Source: Eucommia ulmoides (taxonomy: Eukaryota; Streptophyta; Magnoliopsida; Garryales; Eucommiaceae). Taken from it: a stretch of DNA of 64,000 bases. Positions 1 through 12,609 of this stretch are shown in pieces (position 1 is the stretch's first letter; the number at the start of each line of letters is the position of its first letter). Location: the NCBI GenBank assembly GCA_016647705.1, contig CM028333.1:8878616-8942615 (forward strand), read 5' to 3'. The notes under the pieces are model-generated. The model made no database searches. It worked only from the letters and a program-made list of their open reading frames with translations, and was not told the DNA's origin. The translations under genes and the position numbers were made by a program.

Positions 1-822
1 TCATGTTTGATCCCTTACTACATTAATAAGTCCCGTTGTGGTAGTTCAAGTGTCTCATACTAATGGTTTAAGACTTACCGTTCTCAAGAGAAAACAAAGG
101 AACAAGCTAGCACATATTGTTGAAGACCATTTTCAAGAATGCAATGCCGCTAGGAATAATTTAGAATATCAAGTTACCAAATATCTTTTGTCTCTTCCTT
201 TTAATCATATAAATAGCCAGAATATCAACTTGATATCTAAGGACTACAACTATACTGATACAATTAAATAATAATTTCAAAATACCTTTTATTAATTTAC
301 TTGAGATTATTCCAGGAAACAAGCGTGCCTATAATTGTTTATAGGGTTTATCCCCAATAAGGAGATGACTTGGAAAAACTCGTGTGTTCAGATGTGACCT
401 CATAAAACGGGACAACCCGAACCGGGGAGGGGGGGCAAGGATAAGGAAGTCATTTGGTATATCTCTACAAATAATAACTCAATTCCTCAAATTTCTACGA
501 CCATATGTAAGTCTCCACAGTTAGAATTTTTTCAAGTTCTTGTGCTTAAGCTTTTCGGTATCTCATTCTTATGACTATTTATGTCCACAAACAAGAGTTT
601 CTATAATTAAAATTAGCAGATAAGTAAAATGAAAATGATACAAAGAGATAGGAAAGATGAGCAAAATAAGGCCAAATGGCCACTTCGGCATTTCATAAGA
701 AATAAATACAAACAACCCAAAGGTTGTTCACAACAGTTCAAAAAAATATACACGTTAAGAAATAGGGGCTCTTTATTTTCTTCTTCTTCTTCCCTGGACC
801 TCCAGAAGAGACATCAAGGAAT
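1..822. other. no recognisable gene
   Basis: No family could be recognised here. A 77-codon plus-strand open frame (38-271) begins in mid-context with no obvious promoter; its product is basic and hydrophilic and resembles nothing I know. The rest is low in coding character and probably belongs to the decayed retroelement that follows. A G-rich run lies near 425-437. Confidence 0.3.
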
Positions 823-3800
823 ATGAGCATCATCTTCTTCACTGGAGAGATAACCTTCCACCTCCATGTACTCGCCCAATCGCTCAAGGAGCACCCTAAT
901 CTTCATCTTCCTATCGTCGCTTTAAATATCATCCCAATCACGACACCAACAAGCAACATGCAGTTGAGTCCTCAATTGCTCTGCCTCCTTGCACTCATTC
1001 TCCACTGCAAACTCGAGGTCGAAAGCCCTCGTATCCTCCTCCTCGAACTTCTCTTGGAACTCCAACATCTCTGAAATCGTAGTGGGAATCCAGGGTGAAG
1101 TACAAGGACCATAGTTTCTCCAGCTCGTGCAACCACTAGTAAGCACCGAATTCCATCTTCAACTCCCGTATCAAGCCAAAATGTTGATAGAAATAAAGTA
1201 AAAAGACAGAAGGTTCAGGAAAAAAACTAACGAAATAGAAAGATGAATGTTCTCGAATTTGATTTGCTGTAAATAGGCAAACCAAAAGGATTCTAAAGAA
1301 CTACACATTAAATGATAAGATGCTTAACTGAGACCAGCCATCAAGCGGCGTATAATAGCTACAAGTAATGATGACTTTCATCAAAAAGGCATGTAGAGAT
1401 TTGACAAGCACAAATGTTAAGAAGCTCGTTGGTCTTTCTCAAGAAGATCAAGCTCGGCATCATGATCTTTCTCAGGAAGATCCAGATCGAGAAACCATAC
1501 CATAGTATAAAGTCGTAATCGACCTTAAAAGTTTAAAGAATTTATTTCTCATAGTAGGGCAAGAATTTCCGGAGGGGTTATTTAAGCGACATAATCCCAT
1601 GATGCTTGGGAAGTATGGTTTCGAATTGGTACTCGAGTCCAAGCTCACTACTTGTGATTGAAAATGCAAAATATCAAAGTGGAGAATGCTACTCGAAAAC
1701 TCTACATATGAAATTCTACTCAAATATATCGATAATGAATGGAGAAGTTAAAAAACTTTTATTAATTCAAAAGGCCCAAAGCATTACAAGGGGATCATTG
1801 GGCAATTCCAAGAAGCAAAAGAAAAAAAAAATACTACTACATAGTATAAGAAACATATAGCTAATTAGGGCTTAGCAAAAATAACCTAAAAGCATGCAAT
1901 CGTCCGACTCGAAGCCCACAACCCAAGATAGGCGGATTACATTTAGAGGCAAACAACTAGTGGGTGATCAAAGTACAAACCCGATGAGTTTAGGTCGGGG
2001 CTTGGTTATGGTCACTGAGTTTTCAGGCCTACTCAACCCGTCAGACATGTAAAGGCAACGCCATTTCCCAACCTATATACACACACACACTTGCATTAGG
2101 GTTTTACTCTATTAAAATTTCTCATTCCTATTCGTTTATCCGCTGCCCCCACAATTGCTCATCTTAAAAGCTTCTTCTTCCTTTCAAGCTACTGCTCTCA
2201 AACCCTGGTACCATCTTAACGCCCAAATCTTTATCTTTCTTCTCGTAAAATCTAAACATTCCTTACTGTTAGCTTGGATTTTGTGCTAAATGCACTAAAA
2301 CTCTACTTGCATGTTGGTTTTTCTTCCTTAAATCTATTCTGGAGGAAAACAAATCTTCGTGAACTTTCTTTCTTTGTGGACTCATACTCTCTCTCTCTCC
2401 TCAAACCATAACACAAGCCAACAAATATGGTCAACCCATTTGGGGGTTGGTCTATAACCCACTTGAGGGATTAAACCAATTTCGGGCGGCCCATTCCGAA
2501 GCTATTTGACGAGCGATGGGTTCATAACATCAAACTTGATTCTACTTGGGTCGGCCCATGATTCTGCCCAAAACCCATCCAACCCACCCATTGCACAACC
2601 CTAGAGCTAATCCTGAAGCTGGGGTTGGACGATTTTGGTCTCAACAGCTTCGGAAGTAGCGGGAACCTCTTTGCTCGGTGACAACGAGGACCTCCTGTTT
2701 TAGGGCGTTGCAAGAGAGACTTTAGGTGGTTGGTCGTAATCACAGATATCGAGGTGCTCAAAAACATAGTCCTGACCAGAAGTTTTCCCTTCCTTTCTAT
2801 GTCGGCAGTGGGTTCTTCTGTGTGAGCAATGATAATGATAAGAGACTGAGAAAGGTCAATAAGTAAGCAATAAATCCTAGAGAGGTCCAGGTAGGATACC
2901 TCTCCAAGATCCTTTCCTTGGCATCCTAAAACCCATGCTGATGTCTTCACCCTGAAAATCCATCTCAAATTTATTATAATCCTGAGAGGATTTTCATTCG
3001 ATCAACCCCTGGGCCTTAACCTCCGGGACTTGCGTGCGCTTGACCTTGAGGTCAACAACCATCTTGTCCAACGGTTACCAGGCTCGATTGAGACGATGAG
3101 TCAGGGCTTCTCGTTTCTTCTTCATATCCTCATCCTCTTTGATGGTCGTCCCCCTAGCTTGTTTAACCTCTTTTGAAGACTGCCTTTATCTTGAGCTCGA
3201 GCTTTAGGGCTACCTGGTCCTCTATTGACGTTTATAACTCGTGATTCTCCATCTCCAACTCTTTGATAAGCAACAAAGTTTAGGAAAAAGCTTGTACAAC
3301 ATGGAACGCGAACCTTACTAATAGATCAACAAGCTCAAAATCTCAATTCTTACCTCAACAAGATACCAGAACAAGTTGATCGACGTTTTGGGCTTTTATT
3401 TGGCCCGAATCAACTCGTGGTCCTGGGAGAGGATGTGGGCCTTCACCTAAGTCCTCGGGATCCCTGGAGACTTGACAGTTGACACTTTAAATGTTAATGT
3501 TAGGATTTTTCTTCTAAAAGTTCCATTTTGAGTTGAGACAACTTTTTAGGTCCCACCAAAATCCCTTTCATGTGAAAACTCCTAAGTTTAAGTGTTTTGC
3601 CTCCAAAAATGTTTTGCTGACTTGGCTACGAAATTTTATTTCCATTTTTGCCTTTACCCCATATTTCATATAGAACAGTCAGTTCATATAGAGAAGAAGC
3701 ACCCCCATATTTCATATAGAATAGTCAGTTCATACAGAGAAGAAGCGCAGTCAGTAGGAAGAACAGTCAGTTAAAGCCCGTGGACCTAGGGACCCACGAG

Positions 3801-5378
3801 GTGTCATTTGGGCAATGATGTTGGTTGCCCGACTAGAGCGTCAAATCAGTTGTAAGATAGGATCAAAATTACCCTCCATGAGGTCTTGGATGGGACCTCG
3901 GGATCGTTCCCCAATATTCTTCTTTCCTCAGCCCACTGACATGAGGGCAATCTCCTTGGTTTTTTTACCAAGGCATCCCAGATTTTGACGTCCTCTCCTT
4001 CTGCAATGGAACTATTCCTAGAGTAGCAGGAGCAATAGAATCGGTCTTGTCCAGGGTAACGGCTTGAACAATGGTGGTAGCCACCTTAATCCTAATGGCT
4101 TCCAAAATACTGAGGGACAAAGCCATATCTACAAAATTAATCAAAAAAAAATCTCTAATTAAGTAATAGGTTCGGGATCAAAATAATGTGAAAGTTACTA
4201 TTCTATGAAAGAAGAGCTAGTTCCAGAGTAGTGTCCCCTTCCTCCCCGTGTTTCTCATATTTTTCCTCGGGAACGACCTCGGTCTAGATCACAGGATTAG
4301 CCCGACTTTCAAAGTAGAGATAAAAATGTACTTGTACAGGTTATGAAGCTCTCGATAGAAGGTTAAACCAAGGAGAGTGTTTCAATGTCTACCTCCTCAG
4401 TAGGGTTAGCTTCAGGGGCTTCTGAGAACATGCAAAGGCGGAACAAAACCCTGATCAGTACGAATAGATGAACATATAAAAATCAAAATATGAAGAGGAA
4501 AGGCTCAAAACATAAGCGGTGTTGCCCACTACTCTAGAATAAGGAAGGTATTCTGCTTATCGTTTGAACACTCTTAGTCCTCACTAAGGATGAACTACTT
4601 CACTATCCATTCCTTATTATTTGTAGGGAGTTTCAAAATCAACTTTTCCTTATCGGCGTGGGTTCAAAAATAAAACCAAAAAAGTATTAGGGGCTAGGAG
4701 GGGAGGATAGACATTGAACCGATCCATAATATCCATAACGAAGACGGCAAATAGAAGCGAGCTTTACCAACCACCGCGTCTTCATAAAAGAAAATTTGGT
4801 CCGAGAATCGATCATGAGGCTTGTGATGAACCTCCGCAGGAAATATAGTCAACATGGAATTCGAGATGTAATAGTTCCTACGAAGGATCGCTTGGTTACT
4901 CTCAACCATGTGGGAACGTGGCCCTCGAGAGGATCCTATTGGCGCTCTAGTTGAGGAAGCACAAATGCAACAAAATGAATAGGGGTAGCCTCACCCTAAA
5001 TGGGGAGTTCGGGATGTGGTTCCTTGCTTTGAGTAGGAAGCTCGAGATTATAGAAGAAAACCAATAGAGGGGATATCCCATTTAAATACTGATATTAGGG
5101 GCAAATGGGAATGTCCGTCGTCGATGCACAAATGAAAGGATGCCTGCAGTCCAATCATGTCCCGCATTGAATGTACTACAAATATACTGTGATTGGGAAC
5201 GCTCTTCGAAACAACCCAACTTTTTAAATTTCAAATTGGGCACCAAGACCAAGGTATTGCGATCACCTGGGTTCCACTTGAGCTTGCATCTTGGTGCTTC
5301 ATAAAATCGCAATTGAGTATTCCCAAGCTCCGCCAACGTCGAACCTCGAAAATAGGAGGTATATGGCGAATTCCACAT
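823..5378 (-). pseudogene. decayed gag-like protein of a gypsy-type element ('putative gypsy type transposon' family)
   Basis: Minus-strand translation, in several frames with stops, resembles the plant PF04195-type gag-like proteins. Near 4909-4694 there is a stretch with FYEDAVVGKARFYLP, where the family has an acidic-aromatic 'YE..L..G.RFPL' block, followed near 4670-4560 by remnants of the aromatic FF/W block. At 1146-823 a charged coiled-coil-like tail appears (EFQEKFEEEDTRAFDLEF region) running into LLERLGEYMEVEGYLSSEED, which resembles the family's C-terminal end. The middle (about 1150-2620) is interrupted by unrelated DNA, including a possible hAT-type end near 2580-2612 (minus strand TAGGGTTGTGCAATGGG). 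The protein would be a retroelement structural or accessory product. It cannot be functional. A plus-strand LTR lies immediately to the right, so this frame is antisense relative to that LTR. Family assignment is by motif memory. Confidence 0.5.
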
Positions 5379-5529
5379 GAATTACATGTGAACCTAACTC
5401 ACGTGCCAAACACGTGGCTTCAAACTACCAACAGTAATCGAGGATATTGCCTAGTGCCAAGGAGACCGATAAAGGAAACACAACACACCCCGAGCATCAT
5501 CCATGCTCATCATATGAGCCCCTCCCTAG

Positions 5530-5915
5530 GGATGGTCTAAGACATAAAAACTTGGGCAACAACCCGAGCTTAGGAGCCATTGTAGTTGTCTGCTACATAT
5601 ATGGGAGGAACCGTGACATTTAAGGTAATGGGCCATTAATCCCACGATCCAACAAAATCAATTAACCATGAGCTATGAAAAGACTTGCCTAACAAGTCTT
5701 TTATCTCCTATAAATACTAAAAAGAGGCTAGCCAGGTACATACAATTTTACTAGCCATTACTCGATCAAAATTCTAACAGAACGCCTTCTTAATCCTTAC
5801 ATCGGAGGTGCAACACCAGTAGACCCTCCGCGGTGCATTGTTTTGCAGGAACCTCAGCTTAGGGCGGATCATATTCCAAATATCAAGAATTATATCTGAA
5901 CGATCAAGTTTTTGG
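5530..5915 (+). repeat. Ty3/gypsy-type LTR (3' part with promoter and U5)
   Basis: A TATA box (CCTATAAATACT, about 5709-5720) is followed by a U5-like segment with ACTAGCCATTACTCGATC, a 'TCGGAGG...CCCTCCGCGG' segment, 'TTGTTTTGCAGGAACCTCAGCTTAGGGCGGATCA', here cited only by its position 5838-5880, and GAACGATCAAGTTT. This order is typical of plant gypsy LTRs, which usually run into a TGGCGCC-type primer site; here the following bases are a degraded TTGGCATCATC. The left LTR boundary is uncertain (a TG near 5579 is a candidate). It may be a 3' LTR, a 5' LTR or a solo LTR with a degraded primer site. Confidence 0.5.
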
Positions 5916-5929
5916 CATCATCAATATAA

Positions 5930-8306
5930 ATACAATATTTGTCAATCCTCTATCTATTTTTTTACTTTTTTTTTTTTTTTTTTTTCAGTTTTAGAGCAAT
6001 TCATGTTTTTGTTACTTTTCAACTTACTTTTCTAGTCCTACTTGATATTAATCATATGAATTTAACATTTAGTTAATATTAATTGAAAAGTTAAATAATT
6101 AGTCAATATTAACTTAAAGACTAAAAACTAATTAAAGAATAAAAAAGTATGAATAAAAAAATATAAGTGACTTATTTCAAGAATAATTTAATAATTTCCC
6201 CAATAATATTTTTGTTTTTATTTTTAAAAATAATAAATAAAAAGAAAGAAAGAAAAAATGCATAAGAAATAAATAAAAGAGAATGAAAGGATTTTGGGTA
6301 TTTGTCCCATAAAAATAGAGAGAAAAGGAAGAGAACCACACTTTTTTTTGTTTGGGTGTGAATCTAATTTTTTTCCCTCAAATTCATGTTTGATCTTATT
6401 ATTGAAGAGAACTATATTTTTTTTCTGTTTGGGTGTGAATCTAATTTTTTTCCTGATCTTTATTATTTATTTAAATCTAATGACTAATAATTTCTCTTAA
6501 AAATGTTACTTTTTCACAAAGTAAAGGACAAAAAAATTAATAAGAAAGAAAATATGGGGTAATGGATTTTGAGGCTTTTTGAATAAAAAATAAAAAAGAG
6601 ATACTTGAAAAAATAAAAAGAGAGAAGTGGAAGATTTAGGTGGCTTTTGGTAATCATTTTTGTTCCCATCCCAACAGTGGAATGGGAATGGGATGAAATG
6701 AGAATTATGTTTCCTTTTTGGGAATAAAATCGCGTTTGGTAACGATAATTTTATTTTTTATTTTTGGGGGGGAACAGAATCGCGTTTGGTAACGATTTTA
6801 TCCTAAAATAAAAATAAAATATTATTTTGAGAACATTTTTTTTTTGTTTTGGCCGGCGGCGCTGGAAATTGCTGGACGGTGGCCAGCGGCGGATGAACAG
6901 TGGCGGCGGTTTTTGGGAATGAGATGAGAATAATGAGAAACAACTTTTTTTTGTTCCTCATTTCTTAAAAAAAAAAAAAAAAAAAATGGGCACAATTCTC
7001 AAATGAGAATAGAATGAGAACGGAAAAAAAATTACCAAACGCTATTCCCAAACAGAAATCCCAAAAATTTGAGAATGGGATGAGAATTTCTAAGATGGAA
7101 ATGGTTACCATACGGGAACTTAGATATTGTGTCAATCGAAGAAAAAGAGGGAAAAGTCCACATTTTTTAAAATCTCTTAAAAATATGTTTCCAAAATATG
7201 TGTATTAAGTTGTTTCCTATTTTAAAATCTAGTGACTAATAATGTCTCTTATATATTTTTTTTAAGGTAAAGTGTGTGTGGGTCCACTTATGCGTGTCTT
7301 CCCCACATCGCCTTGGTACATTTAAAATTAAATTCGAAATTTAATTTTTCAAGTGTTTTCCTAAAGAATTAAACCCTAGTTGACAAAGAAATAGACTACT
7401 CCGTGTCAACTAAATTAATACATCCTAAGTAATAATGTGTCTTACAATTATCATTTGAAAGTATATTCTTTTTTATTTTAATATATAGATAACAAAATAG
7501 ATTTTTTTTTTTTTTAAAAACAAATAGGGTGATGAAATTTGGGTTGTACTCATTTTTTTTAAGAGTTTGAAAAATAAATATGAGAAAACCCGAGAGTTTA
7601 GATACTTGTTCATTTTTAATTAGGGTTTGAGAGGAAAAAAAGGAAGAATTGAAAAATGAAAATGATAGAAAGAGTTAATACGTTTTTTTCATTAATAATT
7701 TTTTTTAAAAATATATAAATAGAAACAAAAAGGAAAGAAAGAAAAGCAAAATTCAAATGGTCATTCTGATATTGTTTCTCAATTCCATTATAGTCATATT
7801 TTTACGGTTTTATTACAATTATGATCTGTGTCGTGTAGTAAAATTCTGGCAAACAAATTTTAAAAAACAATGCCATTTAAACAAATTAATAACAAAAAAA
7901 AAAAACATCCTACAAGGTATTTAAAAAAATAAATTTGATTTTAGAAGAAAATTGTTTTAAAAAATAAATAAATTTTGAAATCAAATATTTCTTTTATATA
8001 TATATATATATATATATTAATACATATGTTAGAGGAAGGGTTTAAACTCACAAGGGAGATAAGCTAGATATCTATTAAACTACAAGTTTTGGGATTAAAT
8101 ACATCTAAACAGACCATAATATTTAAATGAAAAAGCCATCGAAAATACGTCTAGATCTTCAAGATTAGCTATCGTAACCACACGGACATAGTGAAGTTAA
8201 TTTGATTCAAATGAAAGATAATTAAAAAAAAAAATCCATCTGAAATTCAAAAAAAAAAAATTAACATTAAAATTAACTAAAAATCTCTCTAACCCATGCA
8301 GATGGA

Positions 8307-8344
<38 letters not shown>

Positions 8345-8400
8345 TAATAATGATTAAGTAATAGAGAAATCAAGTATAAAATTAAAAAAAAAAAAAAGAG
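5930..8400. other. AT-rich intergenic DNA with MITE remnants
   Basis: No coding region is supported. The stretch is made of homopolymer runs, (TA)n tracts (about 7997-8018 and 8308-8344, the latter TA followed by CA) and scattered repeat fragments. At 6640-7125 lies a probable MITE, listed separately. A segment around 7265-7450 shares loose similarity with 56630-56800, suggesting a dispersed repeat. If the response-regulator exon on its right is part of a live gene, this stretch is intron, but no downstream exon was recognised here. Confidence 0.4.
6638..7124. mobile_element. hAT-type MITE remnant ('TTTGGTAAC' family)
   Basis: The two ends are imperfect inverted repeats: the left reads TTTTGGTAATCATTTTTGTTCC and the right, read on the minus strand, reads GTATGGTAACCATTTCCATC, followed inward on both sides by ATGAGAATT/GAATGGGATGAGA-like and TTTGGGAAT blocks. 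Internal copies of the phrase CGCGTTTGGTAACGAT lie near 6731 and 6781. Related pieces occur at 35395-35790. No convincing target-site duplication was found, so the ends are approximate. Confidence 0.5.
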
Positions 8401-8422
8401 TGAGATTAGAGAGAGAAATTAC

Positions 8423-8561
8423 CTTTGTAGGATTGTTGCTCCAACACCAATGCTATGTGCATGAGAGAAGTTGTGTCATGATCCACCAACAGTACCCGGA
8501 GTCCCCTTGCGGTTGTAGGTATAACAATTTTCTCTACGTCACTATTAACTATACCGTCCAT
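8423..8561 (-). CDS. first exon of a response-regulator receiver-domain protein
   Basis: The exon starts with ATG at 8561 in a purine-rich context after a CT-rich leader and encodes 46 codons plus one base, ending at a good donor (AAAG|GTAATT). The product begins MDGIVNSDVEKIV and then gives GLRVLLVDHDTTSLM, the first beta strand and acidic loop of a two-component receiver domain, followed by helix 1 (HIALVLEQQSYK) and the usual start of strand 2. In plants this fits a type-B ARR or pseudo-response-regulator-like protein acting in phosphorelay or transcription in the nucleus. The phospho-accepting Asp would lie in the next exon, which I could not find to the left within the window. Either a long intron runs beyond the edge or this is an orphan exon. 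The open frame and clean splice site argue for recent selection. Confidence 0.6.
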
Positions 8562-8735
8562 TTTAAGAAGAAAAATCAATGAAGAAGAAGAAGATGATGA
8601 TGGTGAGATGGTGATCTAGAGAGAGAGGAACTACTTATGGAATGCTCAGAATCTAGAGGGAGGGAGAGAGACCAAGAAGACATGTGTGTAATTGAATGGA
8701 GTTACTTATATATATATATATATATATACATGGAG
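8562..8735 (-). promoter_or_regulatory. promoter and 5' leader of the response-regulator exon
   Basis: On the minus strand a (TA)n tract at about 8706-8728 could serve as TATA element, followed by a roughly 120-nt leader rich in CT and TTC repeats that leads straight into the ATG at 8561. A Mutator-type MITE begins about 100 bp further upstream (8829), so the upstream promoter may be truncated or supplied by that element. Confidence 0.35.
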
Positions 8736-8828
8736 AAATTAGGGAAAAATGAAGCGGGTTTTCATTTGTACTTGAAAGTGAGAAAATGGAAAAGAAAGAC
8801 AAAATAGGCTGGGGAAAAAAAAAGAGTT

Positions 8829-9376
8829 TTTTACACTTTGTACCCCTGAAGGTTGACCTAAATCTCACATTTGTCCCTATGGTTTCAATTTGAACACATA
8901 ATACCCTAAAATATGTTAATCATTTCAATTAAGGACAAATCATAGAATATAGATGGAAATTGGTCATGTGCTAGGCACATGACCTTTTTAGGTGTCGGTG
9001 GGTTGGGGTGATCGACGTGGGGGTTGGGTTTGGGGTAGGGGTGGTGGTCTTTACCGGAGTAGTAGAAGGAAGAAGATGAAGAATAGAGAAGAAAAAATAT
9101 ATTTGTTTGCCTTGAAATTAGAATGACTTTTTAAATAGAGCTCATTGAATTATTTGAAAAAAAATTACGAGATTATCCTTAATTTTAAAGAAAAATAGCA
9201 GTCTTACCTTTAATAAATTGGTGATGTGGATCAATTTTGGTGTATTTTCTAATATCGTTAATGATTTGTCTTTAATTGAAATGATTGACATGCTTTAAGG
9301 TGTTGTATGTTCAAATTAATAGGGACTAATGTGAAATTTAGGTCAAACTTCAAGGTGCAAAGTGTAAAAAGCTCAA
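8829..9376. mobile_element. non-autonomous Mutator-like element with about 110-bp terminal inverted repeats
   Basis: The left end (TTTTTTACACTTTGTACCCC, then blocks for GACCTAAAT, CACATTTGTCCCTAT and TTTGAACA) is matched by the inverted right end ending at about 9374. The arms diverge by scattered substitutions and extend about 110 bp. The internal part is short, contains a GT-rich stretch (8990-9050), and shares similarity with the 37900-38200 element end, which marks a family. I could not confirm a 9-bp target duplication. No transposase is present. Confidence 0.6.
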
Positions 9377-9925
9377 AAGGAAAAATGTTTTGAACGGCAA
9401 TTGATTGGAGGGGGAAGAGGGGATAAGGAAATCGGCAGACTTTTAGTTGACCAACCAACATAGGATGAGTAGAGTTGTAAAATTCATTGCCATTTCTTCA
9501 TCTTTTAATTCTCCATAATTAAAGTCAATTTTCTCTCTCTTTTTGTCTCTCTCCCACTCTTTGTGTTTTTAGAAATAAATAAATCAGAATTTAGAAATTA
9601 AAATTAAAAATAAATAATTTTTTTTATTTATTCTACCGTGTTAAATTTCATATACGTTTGATTTATGAGACTGATTATAATTTTTACAAATATAATTTAC
9701 ACAAATAAAGTTTAAGATACGACAAAAATGTCCTTTTTTATAAAGGGACACAACATAATCAATCTCGCTGAAATCGCTTTTTTTAAAAGAATGTTTAGTT
9801 TTCATGTGAACATAATTTTGTCGTTTCATGCACAACTTTCTTGTAAATTTGGAGAGTGGACAACAATTATCTATTTGGTAATACCAACACGGTTGAATTT
9901 TTTATGAAACAAAAATTTTTGTATA

Positions 9926-10246
9926 ATTTTTGCCTTTTGCACCTTTGAAATTTCTAAGAATTCTCACTTTAATTCATGTCATTTTAATTTGAACGCATTA
10001 AACTTTGAAGTATTTAAATCATGTCAAGTCAGCCATTCCATTATTGCTTATGATGGAATTCATCCACGTGGGTGATTACGTGTTTGATACGTGACTGATT
10101 TTCATCATAAAAAATGATGAAGTTATCAATTTGGACTGATTTGAGACGATTTATATGTTTTAGGGTTTAATGTCTTCAAATTGAAAGAACAAGAGTTAAA
10201 AGTAAAATTTATCCGAAACTTCAGGAGTGCAAAGTGAAAAAACCTC
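9926..10246. mobile_element. Mutator-type MITE with long inverted repeats
   Basis: The left end (TTTTGCCTTTTGCACCTTTGA) and the inverted right end (TTTTTTCACTTTGCACTCCTGA) match over about 100 bp, including TTCAATTTGAA-like and ATTAAAC blocks. The centre carries the words CCACGTGG and TACGTG. It is about 320 bp long, has no coding capacity, and is related in style to the element at 8829-9376. Confidence 0.55.
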
Positions 10247-10372
10247 AACAAATTAATTAATTTATCTCTTTTTATGCAAGTAAGTGACACTTAATTACTA
10301 TAATGGCCAAATAGATAATTACTAAAAAAAATAGGGAGATAATTTTCAAAATAACTTTTTTTGGAATTTGAG

Positions 10373-10409
<37 letters not shown>

Positions 10410-10419
10410 AACTAAAAAT

Positions 10420-10985
10420 TTAGGGACAATAAGTGGGAGGTCCTCCATTTAAACTCTAATTGGTCAAAAGTCTTACATGCTGTAATTTTTTTTAATTTAG
10501 TCTCATTTGTTTTAAAAAGACGAAAACCTTGCTCACGTAATAACCACGCGCCAGTTACATGTAATTATTTTGTATGTAATATTATTATATTAGTTATATG
10601 TAACTAATTTTTTTTTTTTTTCAGTTACATGTTCCAATAATATGTAATTAAAAAGTTTGATATTTTTTCAGTTACGTCACAAAATATTTTATATATATAT
10701 GCAATTATAACATATAAATAATATTATATAACTATATGTAATTAAATAATACCTAAATATGTGTGAAAAATAATAATTATGACATTGTAGCTAACATTAA
10801 TTACATATAACAGAATTCATTATAAAAACTAAATGTACTCACTAAAAAGCTCCCTACAATCCCTACAATTCTTGTAATGGGGAACTAAAACACAAGTAAA
10901 ATCTAATTTAAAGGACTAAATCAAAACTTAATAACACAAAATGACTTTTTACCAATTACATTTAAAAAAATAAAATTTTCGCCGA
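10420..10985 (+). repeat. long direct repeat, copy 1 (AGTTACAT-rich)
   Basis: This segment, beginning GGGACAATAAGTGGGAGG and ending near CGATTTTCT, recurs at 12218-12895 with many small differences. Both copies are dense in AGTTACAT/ATGTAACT words, several arranged as palindromes such as TTACATGTAA. It could be an LTR pair of a non-autonomous element, but I see neither TG...CA ends nor a primer-binding site, so it is left unclassified. Confidence 0.6.
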
Positions 10986-11216
10986 TTTTCTCAAAAATTT
11001 ATTGAAATATCGAAATTAAGGTTGGGAAAAGTGAATGTAATAGTGTGAATTGGAGTCTCATCCCGTTTTACCAAATGTGAGTCAAAATAAATAAAAGAAT
11101 TAAAGGTAAGATGGCTTGGTTTTAAAGCCAAGTCGTAGACCTAAAGAGCATTAATTACTACAAGCCATTTTATCTCCGCCAACGGCATATGTCACATATT
11201 ATCCTTCTTAGCCCTT

Positions 11217-12017
11217 TCAATTACACCCGTTTTGTACCTTTCCTAACCCCACCCCACGCCCCCCACACACACAAACCAATTCGAGGTACGTGAGTTTGAC
11301 AATTCTGTTTCTCATTAACTTGAGTTCGAATGAGAGCATAATTATTTGAAGTATGATGTTCTCAAAAAAAAAAAAAAAAATTGGATCGGCAAATATGATT
11401 TTTGTCGGCATCACGCTTTCAGCATGAGAATTAATAGGGTGTTCTTGAGAAAATTTTAACAAAGTAACGACTAGGAAAAATCTATAATCCTTGGCTAGAC
11501 TCCTTCTTGAGTATATATAGATGCGAAAAGACTTGGTGAGCAAGCCTTCCTCAAATTTAAGCCCATTCCCCATGAATTTCCCTGCTTTCGTGGGATATGG
11601 GAGTAATGGTCTATTTAATTGTAATTGTCCCTTCCATTTATGCCGAACAATTGTCACTGCTCTTGAGCAAAGGTGGTCGTTCGAGCCGAATGTGGTGTTG
11701 ATACATCTTCACTAATTTCGAGGATGAGTTTATCGTGCACCCGAGCTCTCAGCCTTGATGATGATGGACCCTCTGCTCAACAATGTCATTAAGGTTAATG
11801 GCCTCTAGCTCATATGCTCGGCATATGAGCATTATTGAGTTGTACTCAATCGGGTGGTTTAATGTTGTCTCGTTTTATAACACCTTACTCAAAGTATTTT
11901 TCTTTTTCAGGTTTAAATTTATCACTTAAGATCATAATGTTAGTATGGACCTGAGCATGTGCCAGGATTTTTATACGTTGCAACTTTTGACTCGACTGAA
12001 AAGACCCTCATCAAAGT
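11217..12017. other. spacer between the two direct repeats, no gene seen
   Basis: Nothing recognisable is encoded here. Short open frames on both strands lack family motifs. A segment around 11700-11850 includes the small palindrome CATATGCTCGGCATATGAGC. Confidence 0.3.
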
Positions 12018-12019
12018 TT

Positions 12020-12038
12020 AACACACACACACACACAC

Positions 12039-12091
<53 letters not shown>
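12020..12091. repeat. compound microsatellite (CA)n(TA)n
   Basis: About ten CA units are followed directly by about twenty-five TA units. Similar pure TA tracts occur at 14769-14809, 17453-17494, 53222-53260 and 56118-56140. Confidence 0.95.
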
Positions 12092-12094
<3 letters not shown>

Positions 12095-12217
12095 CAATCC
12101 CGCTTGTCTAAAGATGGTCAATTTTAGTTGCACCCATTCTAGTAACAAATATATGCCATGTTATTTGAAAAGTAACGTGGTGACGACTGGTCAGTTAAAT
12201 TACCTATTTGTTTTGGG

Positions 12218-12577
12218 ACAATCGATGGGAGATCCTCTATTTAAGCTCTAATTAGTCAAAAAATTTATATGCAATAATTTTTTTTGATTTAATCCCATCT
12301 TTTAAAAAAATGAAAGTCTTACTCACGTGATAATCACGCACTAGTTACATATAATTACTGTGTAATATTACTGTATTAGTTACAGATAACTAATTTATTT
12401 ATTTTTCAGTTACATATTTCAATAATATATAACTTTTTAGTTACATGTCTATGATATGTAATTAAAAAATTTGATATTTTTCAGTTACATGTTTCAATAA
12501 TATGTAACTTTTTAGTTACAAGTCTCTGATATGTAATTAAAAAGTTTAATATTTTTTCAGTAATATCACAAAATATT

Positions 12578-12609
<32 letters not shown>

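Noticed and set aside
2522..2968. 148-codon minus-strand open frame
   Set aside because: Composition and lack of any motif suggest chance; it overlaps a probable hAT-type end and the decayed gypsy region.
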